In this document: positions 52,747-63,000 of the stretch, one piece after another | How positions within the stretch are numbered: position 1 is the first letter of the stretch | Layout: each line of letters starts with the position of its first letter | Assembly: GCF_900066015.1 (NCBI RefSeq) | Contig: NZ_LN890655.1 | Location: 620,001-684,000, forward strand | Length of the DNA: 64,000 nt | Source of the DNA: Candidatus Promineifilum breve | GTDB lineage: Bacteria > Chloroflexota > Anaerolineae > Promineifilales > Promineifilaceae | Direction of reading: 5' to 3' | Notes under the pieces: model-generated | What the model was told of the DNA's origin: nothing | The model's database searches: none | What the model saw: only the letters and a program-made list of their open reading frames with translations | Made by a program: the position numbers and the translations under genes

Positions 52747-53451
52747 TTAAGCCGCAATCGTCGCCGCTCGGCTGCGTCGGGTCATTACGTAGCCCACTAA
52801 CCCCACCAGCACCCCCAGCGCCAGCGTCGTCACGCTGATGAGCACGCCGATGTCGAACCAGAACTGCTCCGGGAAGAGGCGAATGAGCGAATCGGAGTAG
52901 GCAAACGTCCACGTGCCGGGCGGGAAGAGCAACTCGTGGAACTGCACGAAAAAGATGGGCCAGGCGATGAGGATGAGCAGGGCGATGACTCCCAAAATGA
53001 CCACCGTCCCCAACCCGGCCAGCATCAGCGTGCGCCAGCCGAACGGCCGCGTGGGGCGCGGGATGAGCAGGATCGCCAACCCAATGATGACCACCGCCCC
53101 GGCGATATAGGCGACCCAGCGAATGGCGTCGGCCAGGTTCTTGACGTCGATCATGTGGTCGATTTCCGACACGTTATAGAGCGGCCGATCCGTGCCCGGC
53201 AAGCGCAGCTCTTCCAGCAGGTGAATCACCTCGGCCGCCGGTTCGATGCGCTGCAAATAGTCCAGCGTGCCCTGGGCCAGTTCCAGCCGCTCCTCGGGCG
53301 AAAAGCCGAACATATCGGGCGCGATGCGGCCATATTCAAAGGCCGGGTAATCCCAGGCGATGATGGCCCGGATGGTGCCCATGCCCAGAAAGAAAGGCAT
53401 GGCCAGAATGACCAGCCAGCGAATGAGCGTCAGAAGCGTCTTGTTTGCCAA
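52747..53451 (-). CDS. DUF1461/TIGR01906 integral membrane protein
   Basis: A 234-residue membrane protein with four hydrophobic helices (about 8-30, 112-130, 143-165, 200-225). Between the first and second helix is an extracellular loop with EIDHMIDVKNLADAIRW. FFVQFHELLFPPGTWTFAYSDSLIRLFPEQFWFD is the recognisable DUF1461 signature. The function is unknown. It is convergent with the M23 gene and about 25 bases after the spermidine-synthase-like gene. Confidence 0.85.
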   Translation of the reverse strand: MANKTLLTLIRWLVILAMPFFLGMGTIRAIIAWDYPAFEYGRIAPDMFGFSPEERLELAQGTLDYLQRIEPAAEVIHLLEELRLPGTDRPLYNVSEIDHMIDVKNLADAIRWVAYIAGAVVIIGLAILLIPRPTRPFGWRTLMLAGLGTVVILGVIALLILIAWPIFFVQFHELLFPPGTWTFAYSDSLIRLFPEQFWFDIGVLISVTTLALGVLVGLVGYVMTRRSRAATIAA

Positions 53452-53476
53452 AGGTTCACCTCAAAAAGTGGGCCGC

Positions 53477-55003
53477 CTAGCGGCCGAGCGGGTCGAAGCC
53501 CGCGGTTCCGGTTTGCAATAAATAGCGCACGGCCATCGAATCGCTGATCGGCTCGATCGGCGCGCGATCATCGGTCATCACCACGCCGCCCGCGCCCAAC
53601 GGCGCGACGTTGGCGGCGGCCAGGGTCAGCGCGTCGCGCAGCAACGGGTCGGCATCCGGCCCCAGCGCCGCGGCATTGGCCCGCAGGTCGCCGAGGGTCG
53701 TCGGTTGCTGGGTCGCCACCAGAATTGTATTCAAAGTGCCGGGCACGTCGATAGCGTGGACGGTGGGAAAGACAGTCAGCAGGGTAGCCCCCACCGCGTC
53801 GACCAGCCGCCGGTCGTCGGGCACGCGGCCGACGTTGATCGCCACGACGCCGGTCGCGCTCAGCCGGTCGCTGACCTCGGCGAAGAACTCCTGCGTGGTC
53901 AGATGCCAGGGGATATAGGGCACTTTGTAGGCGTCGATGGTGATGACGTCATAGGGGCCGGTTAGCCGGTTCAAGCCGTAACGGCCATCGCCCACGATGG
54001 CCGTGATATTGTCCTCGTTCAGGTCAAAGTAGCGGCGGCCCGCTTCCACGATAGCCGGATCAAGCTCGATCCCGTCGATGGCGATCGGCCCGAAGACACG
54101 GGTGAATTGCTTGGGAATCGTCCCCGCGGCCAGCCCGACGACGGCCATAGTCCGCGGCGCAACCGGCTCAGGGTTGAAGTAGGGCGCGGCCAGCATCATG
54201 CTCCACACGGAAATCGAGGGCACACGGCCGCCATCGCAGTAGAAGGAGTGGTAGGCCTGGCTCTCGTTCAGCAGCAGGTAGTTGCAATCGTCGTGGCGGA
54301 TGACCTGGATGTAGTTGTAGGCCGATTCGGTCTCGAAGAGCTGCCCCTCATACGCCTTGACCCCGCCGCCCAGCCACAGGGCCGCGACCGGCAACAACGC
54401 CAGCGGCAGGGCCAGGGCCACCAGCCGCCCCCGGCCGCGAGGCGACGAACGCCACAGACCAACCAGCCCGACAACCAACAGCAGCGCGCCGAAGATGACC
54501 GCCGTGGCCCGCGAGCCGGCCAGCGGGATGACCACCAGCACCGGCAGATACGTGCCCAGCAGGCTGCCCAGCGTGGAGACGGCATAGATGCGACCACTGA
54601 TGCGCCCCGCCTCGTTCACGTCGCGCACGGCCAGCCGCACGGCGAAAGGGGACAGACAGCCCAGTAGCGTGACCGGCACGACCAGCGCCAGCACCACCAG
54701 CAGCAAAGAGCCGCCAATGGCGCTCACGTTCAGCACGGCCATGGCCGCCGCCGCCCGGCGCAAGACGGCCCCGGTGAGCAGCAGAAAGAACACGGCGCAG
54801 AAGCCGGCGGCCGTGACCAGCCCATAGAACGTGCCCGATTGCGGCCGGCGGTCGGCCCAGCGCCCACCGATGAAGTAGCCGGCCGTCAGCGACAGCAAAA
54901 CCAGGCCGATCACGTTGGCCCAGACGATGTTGGACGTGCCGTAGACGGCCTGGAGCAGCCGGCTGGCGGTGAACTCAATCGCCAGAGTGCTCATGCCGGC
55001 CAC
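53477..55003 (-). CDS. Membrane spermidine-synthase-like protein, N-terminus uncertain
   Basis: A 508-residue (from GTG 55003) protein: about eight hydrophobic helices in the first 215 residues, then a class I methyltransferase/spermidine-synthase fold (VVGLAAGTIPKQFTRVFGP, GIELDPAIVEAGRRYF, VGDGRYGLNRLTGPYDVITIDAY). Such fusions may act as aminopropyltransferases or exporters. Upstream in the same frame RRYLFLTVFVAGMSTLAIE continues the first helix, so the real protein is longer, but no ATG lies in frame before the preceding gene. An ATG after AAGAGG at about 55057 is off by one frame, so a small frameshift or non-ATG start is likely. Confidence 0.8.
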   Translation of the reverse strand: MAGMSTLAIEFTASRLLQAVYGTSNIVWANVIGLVLLSLTAGYFIGGRWADRRPQSGTFYGLVTAAGFCAVFFLLLTGAVLRRAAAAMAVLNVSAIGGSLLLVVLALVVPVTLLGCLSPFAVRLAVRDVNEAGRISGRIYAVSTLGSLLGTYLPVLVVIPLAGSRATAVIFGALLLVVGLVGLWRSSPRGRGRLVALALPLALLPVAALWLGGGVKAYEGQLFETESAYNYIQVIRHDDCNYLLLNESQAYHSFYCDGGRVPSISVWSMMLAAPYFNPEPVAPRTMAVVGLAAGTIPKQFTRVFGPIAIDGIELDPAIVEAGRRYFDLNEDNITAIVGDGRYGLNRLTGPYDVITIDAYKVPYIPWHLTTQEFFAEVSDRLSATGVVAINVGRVPDDRRLVDAVGATLLTVFPTVHAIDVPGTLNTILVATQQPTTLGDLRANAAALGPDADPLLRDALTLAAANVAPLGAGGVVMTDDRAPIEPISDSMAVRYLLQTGTAGFDPLGR

Positions 55004-55083
55004 GAAGACGGTCAGGAAGAGATAGCGGCGGTCGGTGGGTGGCTGGTCGATGGCATTCCTCTTGTCGCGCGGGTTGGGCTGAT

Positions 55084-57102
55084 CTAGTCGCCGGGTAGGT
55101 CGAACGCGGCGCGCAGTTGCGCCACGCTGAGCCGGCCGGTGTTGCGAAAGATCATGGTCAACGGCTGATCATACACGATAAAGCTCTCGTCGGCGCGGCC
55201 CAACGTCAAACCGGCTTGCTCTTGCCAATAAGCCGCTACACCATCGGGCGGGCGCAGGCCGGGCCAGCCGAATGTATCGGCCCGCAGCGACCGGCCCAAC
55301 AGCCGCGGCGTTCGCTCGCCGACCCAGACTAATTCATACCCCAACCGGCCATCGAAGAGTAATTGATGGTACTGATTGGAGATGGGGAACCGCTGTGGCA
55401 AGCGGGGCACGACGCCGTAGACCCGGTTCGAAATAACGGTCAGATAGTCCGCTTCGGCCAGCAGGCGCAGGTTTTCGTCCAGCTTGGCCGCGTCGTCGGC
55501 CGCGTCGGGCAGCGAGAGCCAGGTCAGTTCGGCGTTGGGGTAGTCGGTTCGCAGCCGCAGCGCGCCGTCCATTTCGATGGTCACCGGCAAATAGTCGTCC
55601 AATTGCTCGCTCAGGATCAGCGTCCCCGGCGGCACGTTGGCGTGAATCCAGCGCGAGGCCGCATTCCAGGGGTGTTCCGCGCCATAGAGCGCGACGAAGG
55701 CCAGGGCGTAGATCGCCCCGCCCGCCAGCGCCACCAGGACGGCCGCCCGTCGTCCAGCCTCATTCCGCCAGCGCCACAGCATGGCCGCGCCGAACAACAG
55801 CAGAAAGGGCACGATGGGTTGCATGTAGCGCAAGAACTTGACATAAAATGAGCCGGTCAGGAGGAGATAAGGGATCACCCATAGCAAGGGCGCCACGACC
55901 GGGTTTTCGGCCAGATGGTCGCGGATCGCCATGAGGCCATGACGGCCACGCATGGTCGACGTCACGTCGCCTACCGCCCAAACCAGCCCGCCCAGCCCAA
56001 CCAGACCCAACACCGGCCCCATCCCCCAACGGACAAGCATCTCGAAGAAGTAGAGATAGGGAATCGTCCCGGCATACTGGCGGGTGAAACCGAGATCGAT
56101 CCGGCCGCGCACCATCCCGTTTTGGGTCATCACGTTTTGCGCGTAACAGGAGCGCGACAACGTTTCGCCCACGCCCCCCAAAAAGCCGCCCACGGCTTGC
56201 GGCGGGCACGTCCAATCCAGCAGCGCGAAGGGATTCGTCAGCGCAAAGACGACGGCCGCCGCCCCTACGGCCAGCAGCGCCGGCCACCAGCGGCGAGACG
56301 CGCTCCGCCCCACGACCCATGACGCCCATAGCAATGGTAGCAGGAGCAGGACGGCGGTGAACTTCGACCCCACGGCCAGCCCGACCATCCCCCCGGCCAA
56401 GGCCAGCCGGAGCGCCGCGCCATTGTGGCGCGGGTTGGCAGCCCGCGACGCGCCGGCCTGCTGCGCCGCGACCATGAAATAGATGGCCGCGACGGCAAAA
56501 AACGTCAGGTAAGGATCACTGGTGAAGAAATGGGCCAGTTGGATGTGCAGGACGGTGACGGCCAGCAGGGCCGCGGCCGTCAAACCGACGGTCGGGCCAT
56601 ACAATCGCCGGCCGAGCAGAAAAACGAACAGCACCGTGCCCACGTCGAACAGGGCCGTCAGCGCCCGGCCGACGGCCGCCAGATGGTGGAACTCGATCCG
56701 CCCCGCGCCGTTGAGCACGTCGGCGGTCAATGACCAATCGGACGGCAGCAGCGGGATGAGCCAGGGGGCGACGCGCTCGACCAGCCGCGTGGCGATGACG
56801 CCCAGATAGAGCGGCACGTGGCCGTAGGCGAAATCGCGCGGCTGATCCTGTAAAACAACAATCCCCTCGCTGGCCGCCCCAGGCGGCCAGCGAAAGGGAT
56901 TGAACGGTGACGTTTCCGGCCGCCACTGGGCGGCCCAATCAGTTGAACGGAGCGCGGGAAACTCAATCGTCGTGGCGACCCACGTGATGTAGCGCTCGTC
57001 GGGATGGTGGTGCTGAAAGCCGTCCCAATCCAGCCCGGTCAGGCGCAGCGCGGCGGCTGATATCAGAATGAGAACCAGAGCGCCACGCTGCAATCGGGTC
57101 AC
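55084..57102 (-). CDS. GT39/ArnT-like membrane glycosyltransferase
   Basis: A 672-residue polytopic protein. The N-terminus has one helix, then a periplasmic loop with the acidic motif FQHHHPDERYITW (Asp-Glu pair typical of dolichol/undecaprenyl-phosphate-sugar dependent GT-C enzymes). More than ten hydrophobic helices follow. The C-terminal part (about 470-672) is a soluble extracellular domain. These enzymes transfer mannose or other sugars from lipid carriers to proteins or glycolipids. The start is uncertain: GTG at 57102 is preferred because the longer frame (to 57222) would overlap rplY. Confidence 0.83.
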   Translation of the reverse strand: MTRLQRGALVLILISAAALRLTGLDWDGFQHHHPDERYITWVATTIEFPALRSTDWAAQWRPETSPFNPFRWPPGAASEGIVVLQDQPRDFAYGHVPLYLGVIATRLVERVAPWLIPLLPSDWSLTADVLNGAGRIEFHHLAAVGRALTALFDVGTVLFVFLLGRRLYGPTVGLTAAALLAVTVLHIQLAHFFTSDPYLTFFAVAAIYFMVAAQQAGASRAANPRHNGAALRLALAGGMVGLAVGSKFTAVLLLLPLLWASWVVGRSASRRWWPALLAVGAAAVVFALTNPFALLDWTCPPQAVGGFLGGVGETLSRSCYAQNVMTQNGMVRGRIDLGFTRQYAGTIPYLYFFEMLVRWGMGPVLGLVGLGGLVWAVGDVTSTMRGRHGLMAIRDHLAENPVVAPLLWVIPYLLLTGSFYVKFLRYMQPIVPFLLLFGAAMLWRWRNEAGRRAAVLVALAGGAIYALAFVALYGAEHPWNAASRWIHANVPPGTLILSEQLDDYLPVTIEMDGALRLRTDYPNAELTWLSLPDAADDAAKLDENLRLLAEADYLTVISNRVYGVVPRLPQRFPISNQYHQLLFDGRLGYELVWVGERTPRLLGRSLRADTFGWPGLRPPDGVAAYWQEQAGLTLGRADESFIVYDQPLTMIFRNTGRLSVAQLRAAFDLPGD

Positions 57103-57121
57103 GACCGGAGGGGGATAAGGC

Positions 57122-57766
57122 TTAGAATTCCTCTTCGTCCTTCTTGCCCTTGGTGATGACTTCCACCGCGTCGGCCCCCGCGCCCTCTTCGCCGGCCATT
57201 TCTTCTTCCTCGGAAGCGGCATACTCGAAGCGAGCCACGACCTGATCGGGGTCGGTCAGGATTTCCACACCGCGCGGCAGCACCAGGTCCTTGACGTGGA
57301 TCACGTCATCCGGCGTGCGAATGGTGCTCAGGTCGACGTCGATCTCCGACACGAGGTTATCGGGCAAGCACTCGATCTCCACCTCGCGCAGCATCAGGGT
57401 GGCGACGCCCAGGCCCTCGGCCTCGGGCACAGCCTGGCCGACACTCACCAGTTCAGCTTCGGTGCGCAGCTTCACCTTCATGTCCACTTCGAGGAAATCG
57501 ACGTGGACGATGTCGCCGCGGGTGGCGTGCTGCTGAATCTCGCGCACCAGCACGGTGTGGGTGCGGCCGTTGACGGTGACGTCGGTCAGATGGGTCGTGC
57601 CCACGGCGCGCAGGGCGCGCCGGAGCGCCTTCTGCTCCATCTGCACACTTTGGGTAGTCTGGCGGCCGTAGATGACGCCGGGGATCCACCCCTCGCGCCG
57701 CAACTGTGCCACCTGCTTGCCCGTGATTTCGCGCGCTTCTGCTTCGATTACGATTCTATCACTCAT
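57122..57766 (-). CDS. rplY: 50S ribosomal protein L25, CTC-type
   Basis: A 214-residue long form of L25 that binds 5S rRNA. Residues 1-95 are the L25 domain (EAREITGKQVAQLRREGWIPGVIYG; IQQHATRGDIVHVDFLEVD). Residues 95-190 are the TL5/CTC C-terminal beta domain. The tail is acidic (EEEEMAGEEGAGADAVEVITKGKKDEEEF), common in CTC. In E. coli L25 has only 94 residues, whereas this two-domain form is standard outside gammaproteobacteria. Confidence 0.95.
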   Translation of the reverse strand: MSDRIVIEAEAREITGKQVAQLRREGWIPGVIYGRQTTQSVQMEQKALRRALRAVGTTHLTDVTVNGRTHTVLVREIQQHATRGDIVHVDFLEVDMKVKLRTEAELVSVGQAVPEAEGLGVATLMLREVEIECLPDNLVSEIDVDLSTIRTPDDVIHVKDLVLPRGVEILTDPDQVVARFEYAASEEEEMAGEEGAGADAVEVITKGKKDEEEF

Positions 57767-57983
57767 GTTCTGCCTACCTTATCATGCAGCGGATTAAAGC
57801 GGATAGGCCATGCCCACGCCGTCTCACGCGCGAAAGTTCGCCCTGAACGACTCATTTGATCGCCACGGCCGCTGCGGTTATATTCCTTATTAAACGTCTT
57901 GTCGGCTATAATCTGTGACTACCAGACCGAACATAGAAGTATAGCCACAAAATAATGCAAGTCAATCCGGGTAAGCGATTTTC

Positions 57984-58391
57984 ATGAGCAACCAGACGAT
58001 TACCAAAGACACCTTCTACCGTACCATCATGCAGGACGGCAATCTGCGGACGCCCGAACACGCCTCGCGCCTGACCTTTGCCGTGCTCCACACGTTGGGG
58101 TTCAACCTGAGCGGCGGCACCAAGCGCGAATTGGCCCAGGCCCTGCCCGATGAGCCGGCCCGCTATCTGACCCGCGGCTGGCGCTTGATCAACATCCGCC
58201 ACGGCAATCTGACGTTGGATCAATTCGCCAAGGATGTGGCCCGCCACAACGGCAACACCGACCCCCACAACGCCCAACGGGCGACGGCGGTCGTGTTCCG
58301 GCAGATGAAGACGCTGATCGATGACGATCTGGTTCGCGCCGTGGCCCGCGATCTCAGCCCGGAAGTCCGCGCGCTGTGGAACGCGGCCTAA
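57984..58391 (+). CDS. DUF2267 domain protein
   Basis: A 135-residue soluble helical protein. RLTFAVLHTLGFNLSGGTKRELAQALPDEPARYL matches the DUF2267 pattern (L.tLg.rLsggea.dLaaqLP). The second half repeats a weaker copy (ATAVVFRQMKTLIDDDLVRAVARDLSPEVRALW). The function is unknown. TATAAT at 57907-57912 is a possible -10 box with no good -35. It precedes the G5-propeller gene by eight bases. Confidence 0.82.
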   Translation: MSNQTITKDTFYRTIMQDGNLRTPEHASRLTFAVLHTLGFNLSGGTKRELAQALPDEPARYLTRGWRLINIRHGNLTLDQFAKDVARHNGNTDPHNAQRATAVVFRQMKTLIDDDLVRAVARDLSPEVRALWNAA

Positions 58392-58398
58392 GAAGAAC

Positions 58399-60096
58399 TT
58401 GCCGCGCTTGAACCAGCTTAATTGCGCGCGGGTGTGGTCGGCGGTCTGGGCCGCGCTGTTGGGCGCGTGCCTGATGGCCGGGGTGGCCTGCGCGCCCCTC
58501 GCGCTGTCGGTCGTGCCCACGCCTACGGCCGCCCCGGCCTCGCACTCGGTCACGATCATCGCCGACGGCGAAACGGTGCGCCTGACCACGGCGGCGACCA
58601 CGGTCAGCGCCGCGCTGGCCGAGGCCGGTATTGCCCTGAACCCGGCCGACGAGATCGATCCGCCGGGCGCTACGGCCCTGCCCTCGGCTGCTCCGGGCGG
58701 CGAAACGACCATCACCATCGTCCGCGTCACCGAGACCCTGGAGACAATCCCCGAAACCATCCCGTTCGAGCGCCGTATCGTGCGCACGGCCGACATGTCG
58801 CCCGACGACCCGCCGCGTATCGTGCAGGCGGGCGCGCCGGGCCTGCGCGAGGTCAGCCTGCGCATCGTCTATCGTGACGGGCTGGAAGCGGAACGGTGGC
58901 CGACCGAGGTGACCATCATCGAGCCGCCCATCCACGAGATCATGATGATCGGTGTCGGGTCAGACGCGGCGGCCATGCCCCTCAGCGGCCGGCTGGCCTA
59001 CATCGACGACGGCCGGGCCATCCTGCTGGAAGGGGCCACCGACGCGCCGCGCCAACTGGCGATCGACGGCGCGCTCGACGGCCGCGTCTTCCAGCTATCG
59101 CCCGCCGGCGACTATCTCCTCTACACGATTGCCCGCGAGAGCACGGCCGGTGGTTTTAGCAACGAGCTACAGGTGATCGCCACGGCCGATGCGGCCCTGC
59201 CCCAACCGTTGCAGATCGAAAATGTGTTGTGGGCCGGGTGGGATCCCGCCGCCGCGTCGCCGCGCATCGCCTACACCACGGCCCGCTCCACCACCCAGCC
59301 GCCGGGCTGGGAAGCCAACAATGACCTGTGGCTGCTGGCCTTACCGGCCGCCGGTACACAGGCCGCGCCGGTGCGCCTCGTCGAGACCTACCCGGCGACT
59401 TTCGGCTGGTGGGGCGGCGACTATGCCTGGTCGCCCGACGGCACGCGGCTGGCCTATGCGTTGGCCGACGAGATCGGCCTGTTGGCAATGCCCGCCGCCG
59501 AAGACCTCGCCGTCCCGGAGGCCACCACCCCGGCCGAACCGGCCCGGACCGTGCTGCACACCTTCACCGCCTACGACAGCGGCGGCGATTGGGCCTGGTT
59601 GCCGGGCCTCAGCTGGTCGGCCGACGGGCGCTTCCTGGCCTTCACCGCTTATGTGGCCGATAGCGACCGCTTCGACCTGCGCCTGATCGACACAACGACC
59701 GGCGAGGAAACACCCATCATCGAAGATGTGGGCATTTGGTCGGCCGCCGCGTGGTCGCCGCCGGCCGCCGCCGCCGTCCAACTGGCAACGCTGCGGGCAC
59801 TTGACCCCGGCGCGGACGAAAGCGCCGGTTACGCCCTCTGGTTAGCTGATCCCCAAGGCGACAATGCCCAGCGCCTCTTTCCGCCGGCAGGCGAATCAGG
59901 CGATTTCGCGCGCGCCGCGACCTATCTGGCCTGGGGGCCGGACGGCGACACGCTGGCTTTCATCTTCGACGACGCGCTCCACGTCCTCGATCTCATCGGC
60001 GGCGAGGTCTTCCGCGCCGGCCTCGACGATACGACCAGCAGCCGCCCCACGTGGTCGCCCTATGGCGCGGCCAACCTGCCGACCACGACGCCATGA
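58399..60096 (+). CDS. Lipoprotein with DUF348 and G5 domains and a TolB-like beta-propeller
   Basis: A 565-residue predicted lipoprotein from TTG 58399. The signal helix ends with lipobox GVAC. Domain 1 (about 45-85, VTIIADGETVRLTTAATTVSAALAEAG) is DUF348-like, as in YabE/RpfB. Domain 2 (about 95-185, TITIVRVTETLETIPETIPFE onward) is a G5 domain that binds peptidoglycan or glycans. Residues 200-560 have about six WD40/PD40 blades (LSWSADGRFLAFTAY; LAWGPDGDTLAFIF), a TolB-like propeller. The combination is unusual. The stop overlaps the next gene's ATG. Confidence 0.8.
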   Translation: MPRLNQLNCARVWSAVWAALLGACLMAGVACAPLALSVVPTPTAAPASHSVTIIADGETVRLTTAATTVSAALAEAGIALNPADEIDPPGATALPSAAPGGETTITIVRVTETLETIPETIPFERRIVRTADMSPDDPPRIVQAGAPGLREVSLRIVYRDGLEAERWPTEVTIIEPPIHEIMMIGVGSDAAAMPLSGRLAYIDDGRAILLEGATDAPRQLAIDGALDGRVFQLSPAGDYLLYTIARESTAGGFSNELQVIATADAALPQPLQIENVLWAGWDPAAASPRIAYTTARSTTQPPGWEANNDLWLLALPAAGTQAAPVRLVETYPATFGWWGGDYAWSPDGTRLAYALADEIGLLAMPAAEDLAVPEATTPAEPARTVLHTFTAYDSGGDWAWLPGLSWSADGRFLAFTAYVADSDRFDLRLIDTTTGEETPIIEDVGIWSAAAWSPPAAAAVQLATLRALDPGADESAGYALWLADPQGDNAQRLFPPAGESGDFARAATYLAWGPDGDTLAFIFDDALHVLDLIGGEVFRAGLDDTTSSRPTWSPYGAANLPTTTP

Positions 60097-63000
60097 TTCC
60101 CAGCGATTCCGGCACGACTAGACATAATACTTTCGCTTCGGCCGCGAAGTGGCGAGCGATCAGCCTCATTTGTCTCGCGGTGGCGGCGCTGGCCCTGCTC
60201 GCCAGCGGCGCGTTGGCGGCCCGTGACGCCTACCTGACGCGCGGTATCCCCAACGGCCTGCCTGAACCCATCCCCCAAGGCGGCGCGCGGCTGGGGGTCA
60301 ACGTGGCTCTGGAGCGGTATGACGACGAATTGCCCGCCGTTCTGGCAGAGATAGGCCGCAACCGCGTTACTTATGTCAAGCAATCATTCTACTTTAGTGA
60401 GGCCTTCGACTGGGCCGCCGCCGACCGCCTGATCGACGCGACCACGGCCGCCGGTCTCACGCTCGTCCCGCTGCTCGACGGCGACCCGGCGACCGGCTTC
60501 GCGCCGCCTGCCCCCGCCGCCTATGCCGCCTGGGCCGGTGCATTTGCCGGCCGTTATGGCGACAACCTGAGCCACTACATCATCTGGGATGAGCCGAATC
60601 TGGCCGGTCATTGGGGCGGCAACGGGGTGAACCCCAGCGACTATGCCGCCCTGCTGTCGGCCGCCGCCGCCGCCATTCGCGCCGCCGACCCCGACGCCGT
60701 CATCGTCGCCGGGCCGTTGGCCCCCACGACCGAGACCGGGCCACAAAATATGGCCGAGCCGCTCTTCCTGGCCGCGCTCTACGAGGCGGGCGCGGCGGCG
60801 GCCTTCGACGTAGTAGCCGCCAAGCCCTATGGCTTTGACGATGGCCCGGAAGATCGGACGGTGGACATCGATCATCTTAACTTCAGCCGCCCCATCCTGT
60901 TGCGCGAGGTGATGCTGGCCCACGGCGACGGCCATAAGGCCATCTGGGCCGGCAACTGGGGCTGGAATAGCCTGCCGCCGGGCTGGACGGGACAGCCATC
61001 GATCTGGGGCCAGACAACCGAGGCGGGACAGGCCGAGCGCAGCGTGGCCGCCCTGGAGCGCGCCCGCCGCGAATGGCCGTGGATGGGCCTCATGTTTCTG
61101 GAGAATTGGGAGCCGGGCGGCGCATCCGATGACCCGCGCTGGGGCTTCAGCATCGCCGGGCGGCCCACGGCCGACGCGCTGGCCGCCTACGTTGCCGCGC
61201 AGCCGCCCGACGTCGCCATGCCCGGCTTCCGCCCGGCCGAGCCGGCCGACCCCGCGCAGCAATTCAGCGGCGCGTGGGAATTCTCGCCCGAATTCGGGGC
61301 CGACATCGGCCAATCGGGCGACACGGCGCGCTTCAACTTCTGGGGAACCGCCGTCGGGGTGCGCGTGCGTCGTGCCGACTTCCGCGCCCGGCTCTATGCC
61401 ACGGTGGACGGCCAACCGGCCAACGCCCTGCCGCGTGACGAGAACGGGGCCATGCTCATCCTGACCGCGCCCAACCCGGCCGAGGACGTGATAGCAATGG
61501 AAGTCATCGCCCGCGATCTGCCGCCCGGCCCTCACGTGCTGGAGTTGACCGCGGCGCGGGGCTGGGATCAGTGGGCGCTCAATGGCTTCAGCGCCGGCTA
61601 CCGGCCGGAGGGGGTCGCGCGGCCTTGGCCCAGGCCGGCCCTGGGCGTTTTGGCGTTGGCCTCTCTTGTCGCGGCATGGTGGGCGGGGCGGCGGGCGGCG
61701 TGGGGCGCGGCCGGTCGCTCGTTGGCTCGCGCCTACGAGCGGCTCAGCGACCGGGCGCAACTGGGCCTGACCGCGCTGGCCGCCGCCCTGGCCGGGCTGA
61801 CCGGCTGGCTCACCTGGGGTCAGGACGCCTTGGGCCTCTACCGGCGGCTGGGCGACGGCGGGCAACTGGCGGCCACGGCCGCGGCGGCCACTGTTTTCTA
61901 CGTTACACCCTCCTTCATCCTGTTCTCGCTGGCCCTGCTGGCCCTGTTTGTGCTACTGGTCATGCGTCCGGCCTGGGGTCTGGCCCTCATCGCCCTGACC
62001 ATCCCCTTCTACGTGCCGCCGCTGCCCAAGGCGATCCTCGGCTACCGCTTTTCGCCGGTGGAGATATTCACCTGGGTCACGGCCGCCGCCTGGCTGGCCC
62101 GTTCCGCGCTGGATGCCGGGCTGCCTCCCCGCCGGTGGGCGTTGGCCCGGCCACGGCTGGCAAGGGCCGATGTTGCCGTGCTGGCTTTCACGCTGATCGC
62201 CACACTCTCCCTGCTCTTCACCGAACGGCGCGACGTGGCCCTGAGCGAATGGCGCGTGGTCATCCTGGAACCCGTCCTCTTCTACCTGTTGCTGCGGGCC
62301 AGCCGGCCCAGCGCCAAAGAGTGGTGGGTCATCCTCGACGCCTTCGTCCTCAGCGGGCTGCTCGTGGCCGGCTACGGCCTGTGGCAATACGCCACCGGCC
62401 AGAACCTGATCACGGCCGAGGGCGGCCTGATGCGCCTGCGCTCGATCTACGGTTCGCCCAACAACGTGGCCCTCTACCTCGACCGCTTGCTGCCGCTGCT
62501 GCTGGCGATGGCGCTGCTGGGCAAGCAGGCCATCCACGGCCGCCGCCGACTCATCTATACGGTGGCGCTGCTGCCCATCGGTCTGACCATCCTCCTGACC
62601 TTCAGCAAGGGGGCGCTCTTCCTGGGCGTTCCGGCGGCGGTGGTCGTGGTGTTCTGGGTCTGGCAACGGCGGGCCGGGCGGCGCGCCTGGCCGTGGGTGG
62701 TCGCCGCGGCGCTGGCCGGGCTGGCCGCCATCATCATCGCCGGGCGCATCCCAGCCCTGGCCGCCCGCCTCGATCTGTTCGGCACGACCGGCGTCTTTCG
62801 TCTCAACCTGTGGCGCGCGGCGGTCAACATGATCCGGGATCATCCCTGGTTCGGCGTCGGGCTGGACAACTTCCTCTACGCCTATCGCGGCCGTTACATC
62901 CTCGATGCCGCCTGGCAGGAGCCGAACCTCAGCCACCCGCATAACGTCATCCTCGATTTCGCCACGCGCCTGGGGCTGCTGGGATTAGTGGCCGGGGGCT

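Noticed and set aside
57103-57222. N-terminal extension of the GT39-like protein to 57222
   Set aside because: Overlaps the acidic C-terminal coding end of rplY in another frame; basic composition MPLPRKKKWPAKRARG is the shadow of that acidic tail.
60384-61865. Minus-strand open frame opposite the glycosidase-like/ligase fusion
   Set aside because: Runs fully inside the fusion gene, low-complexity composition, no family motif.
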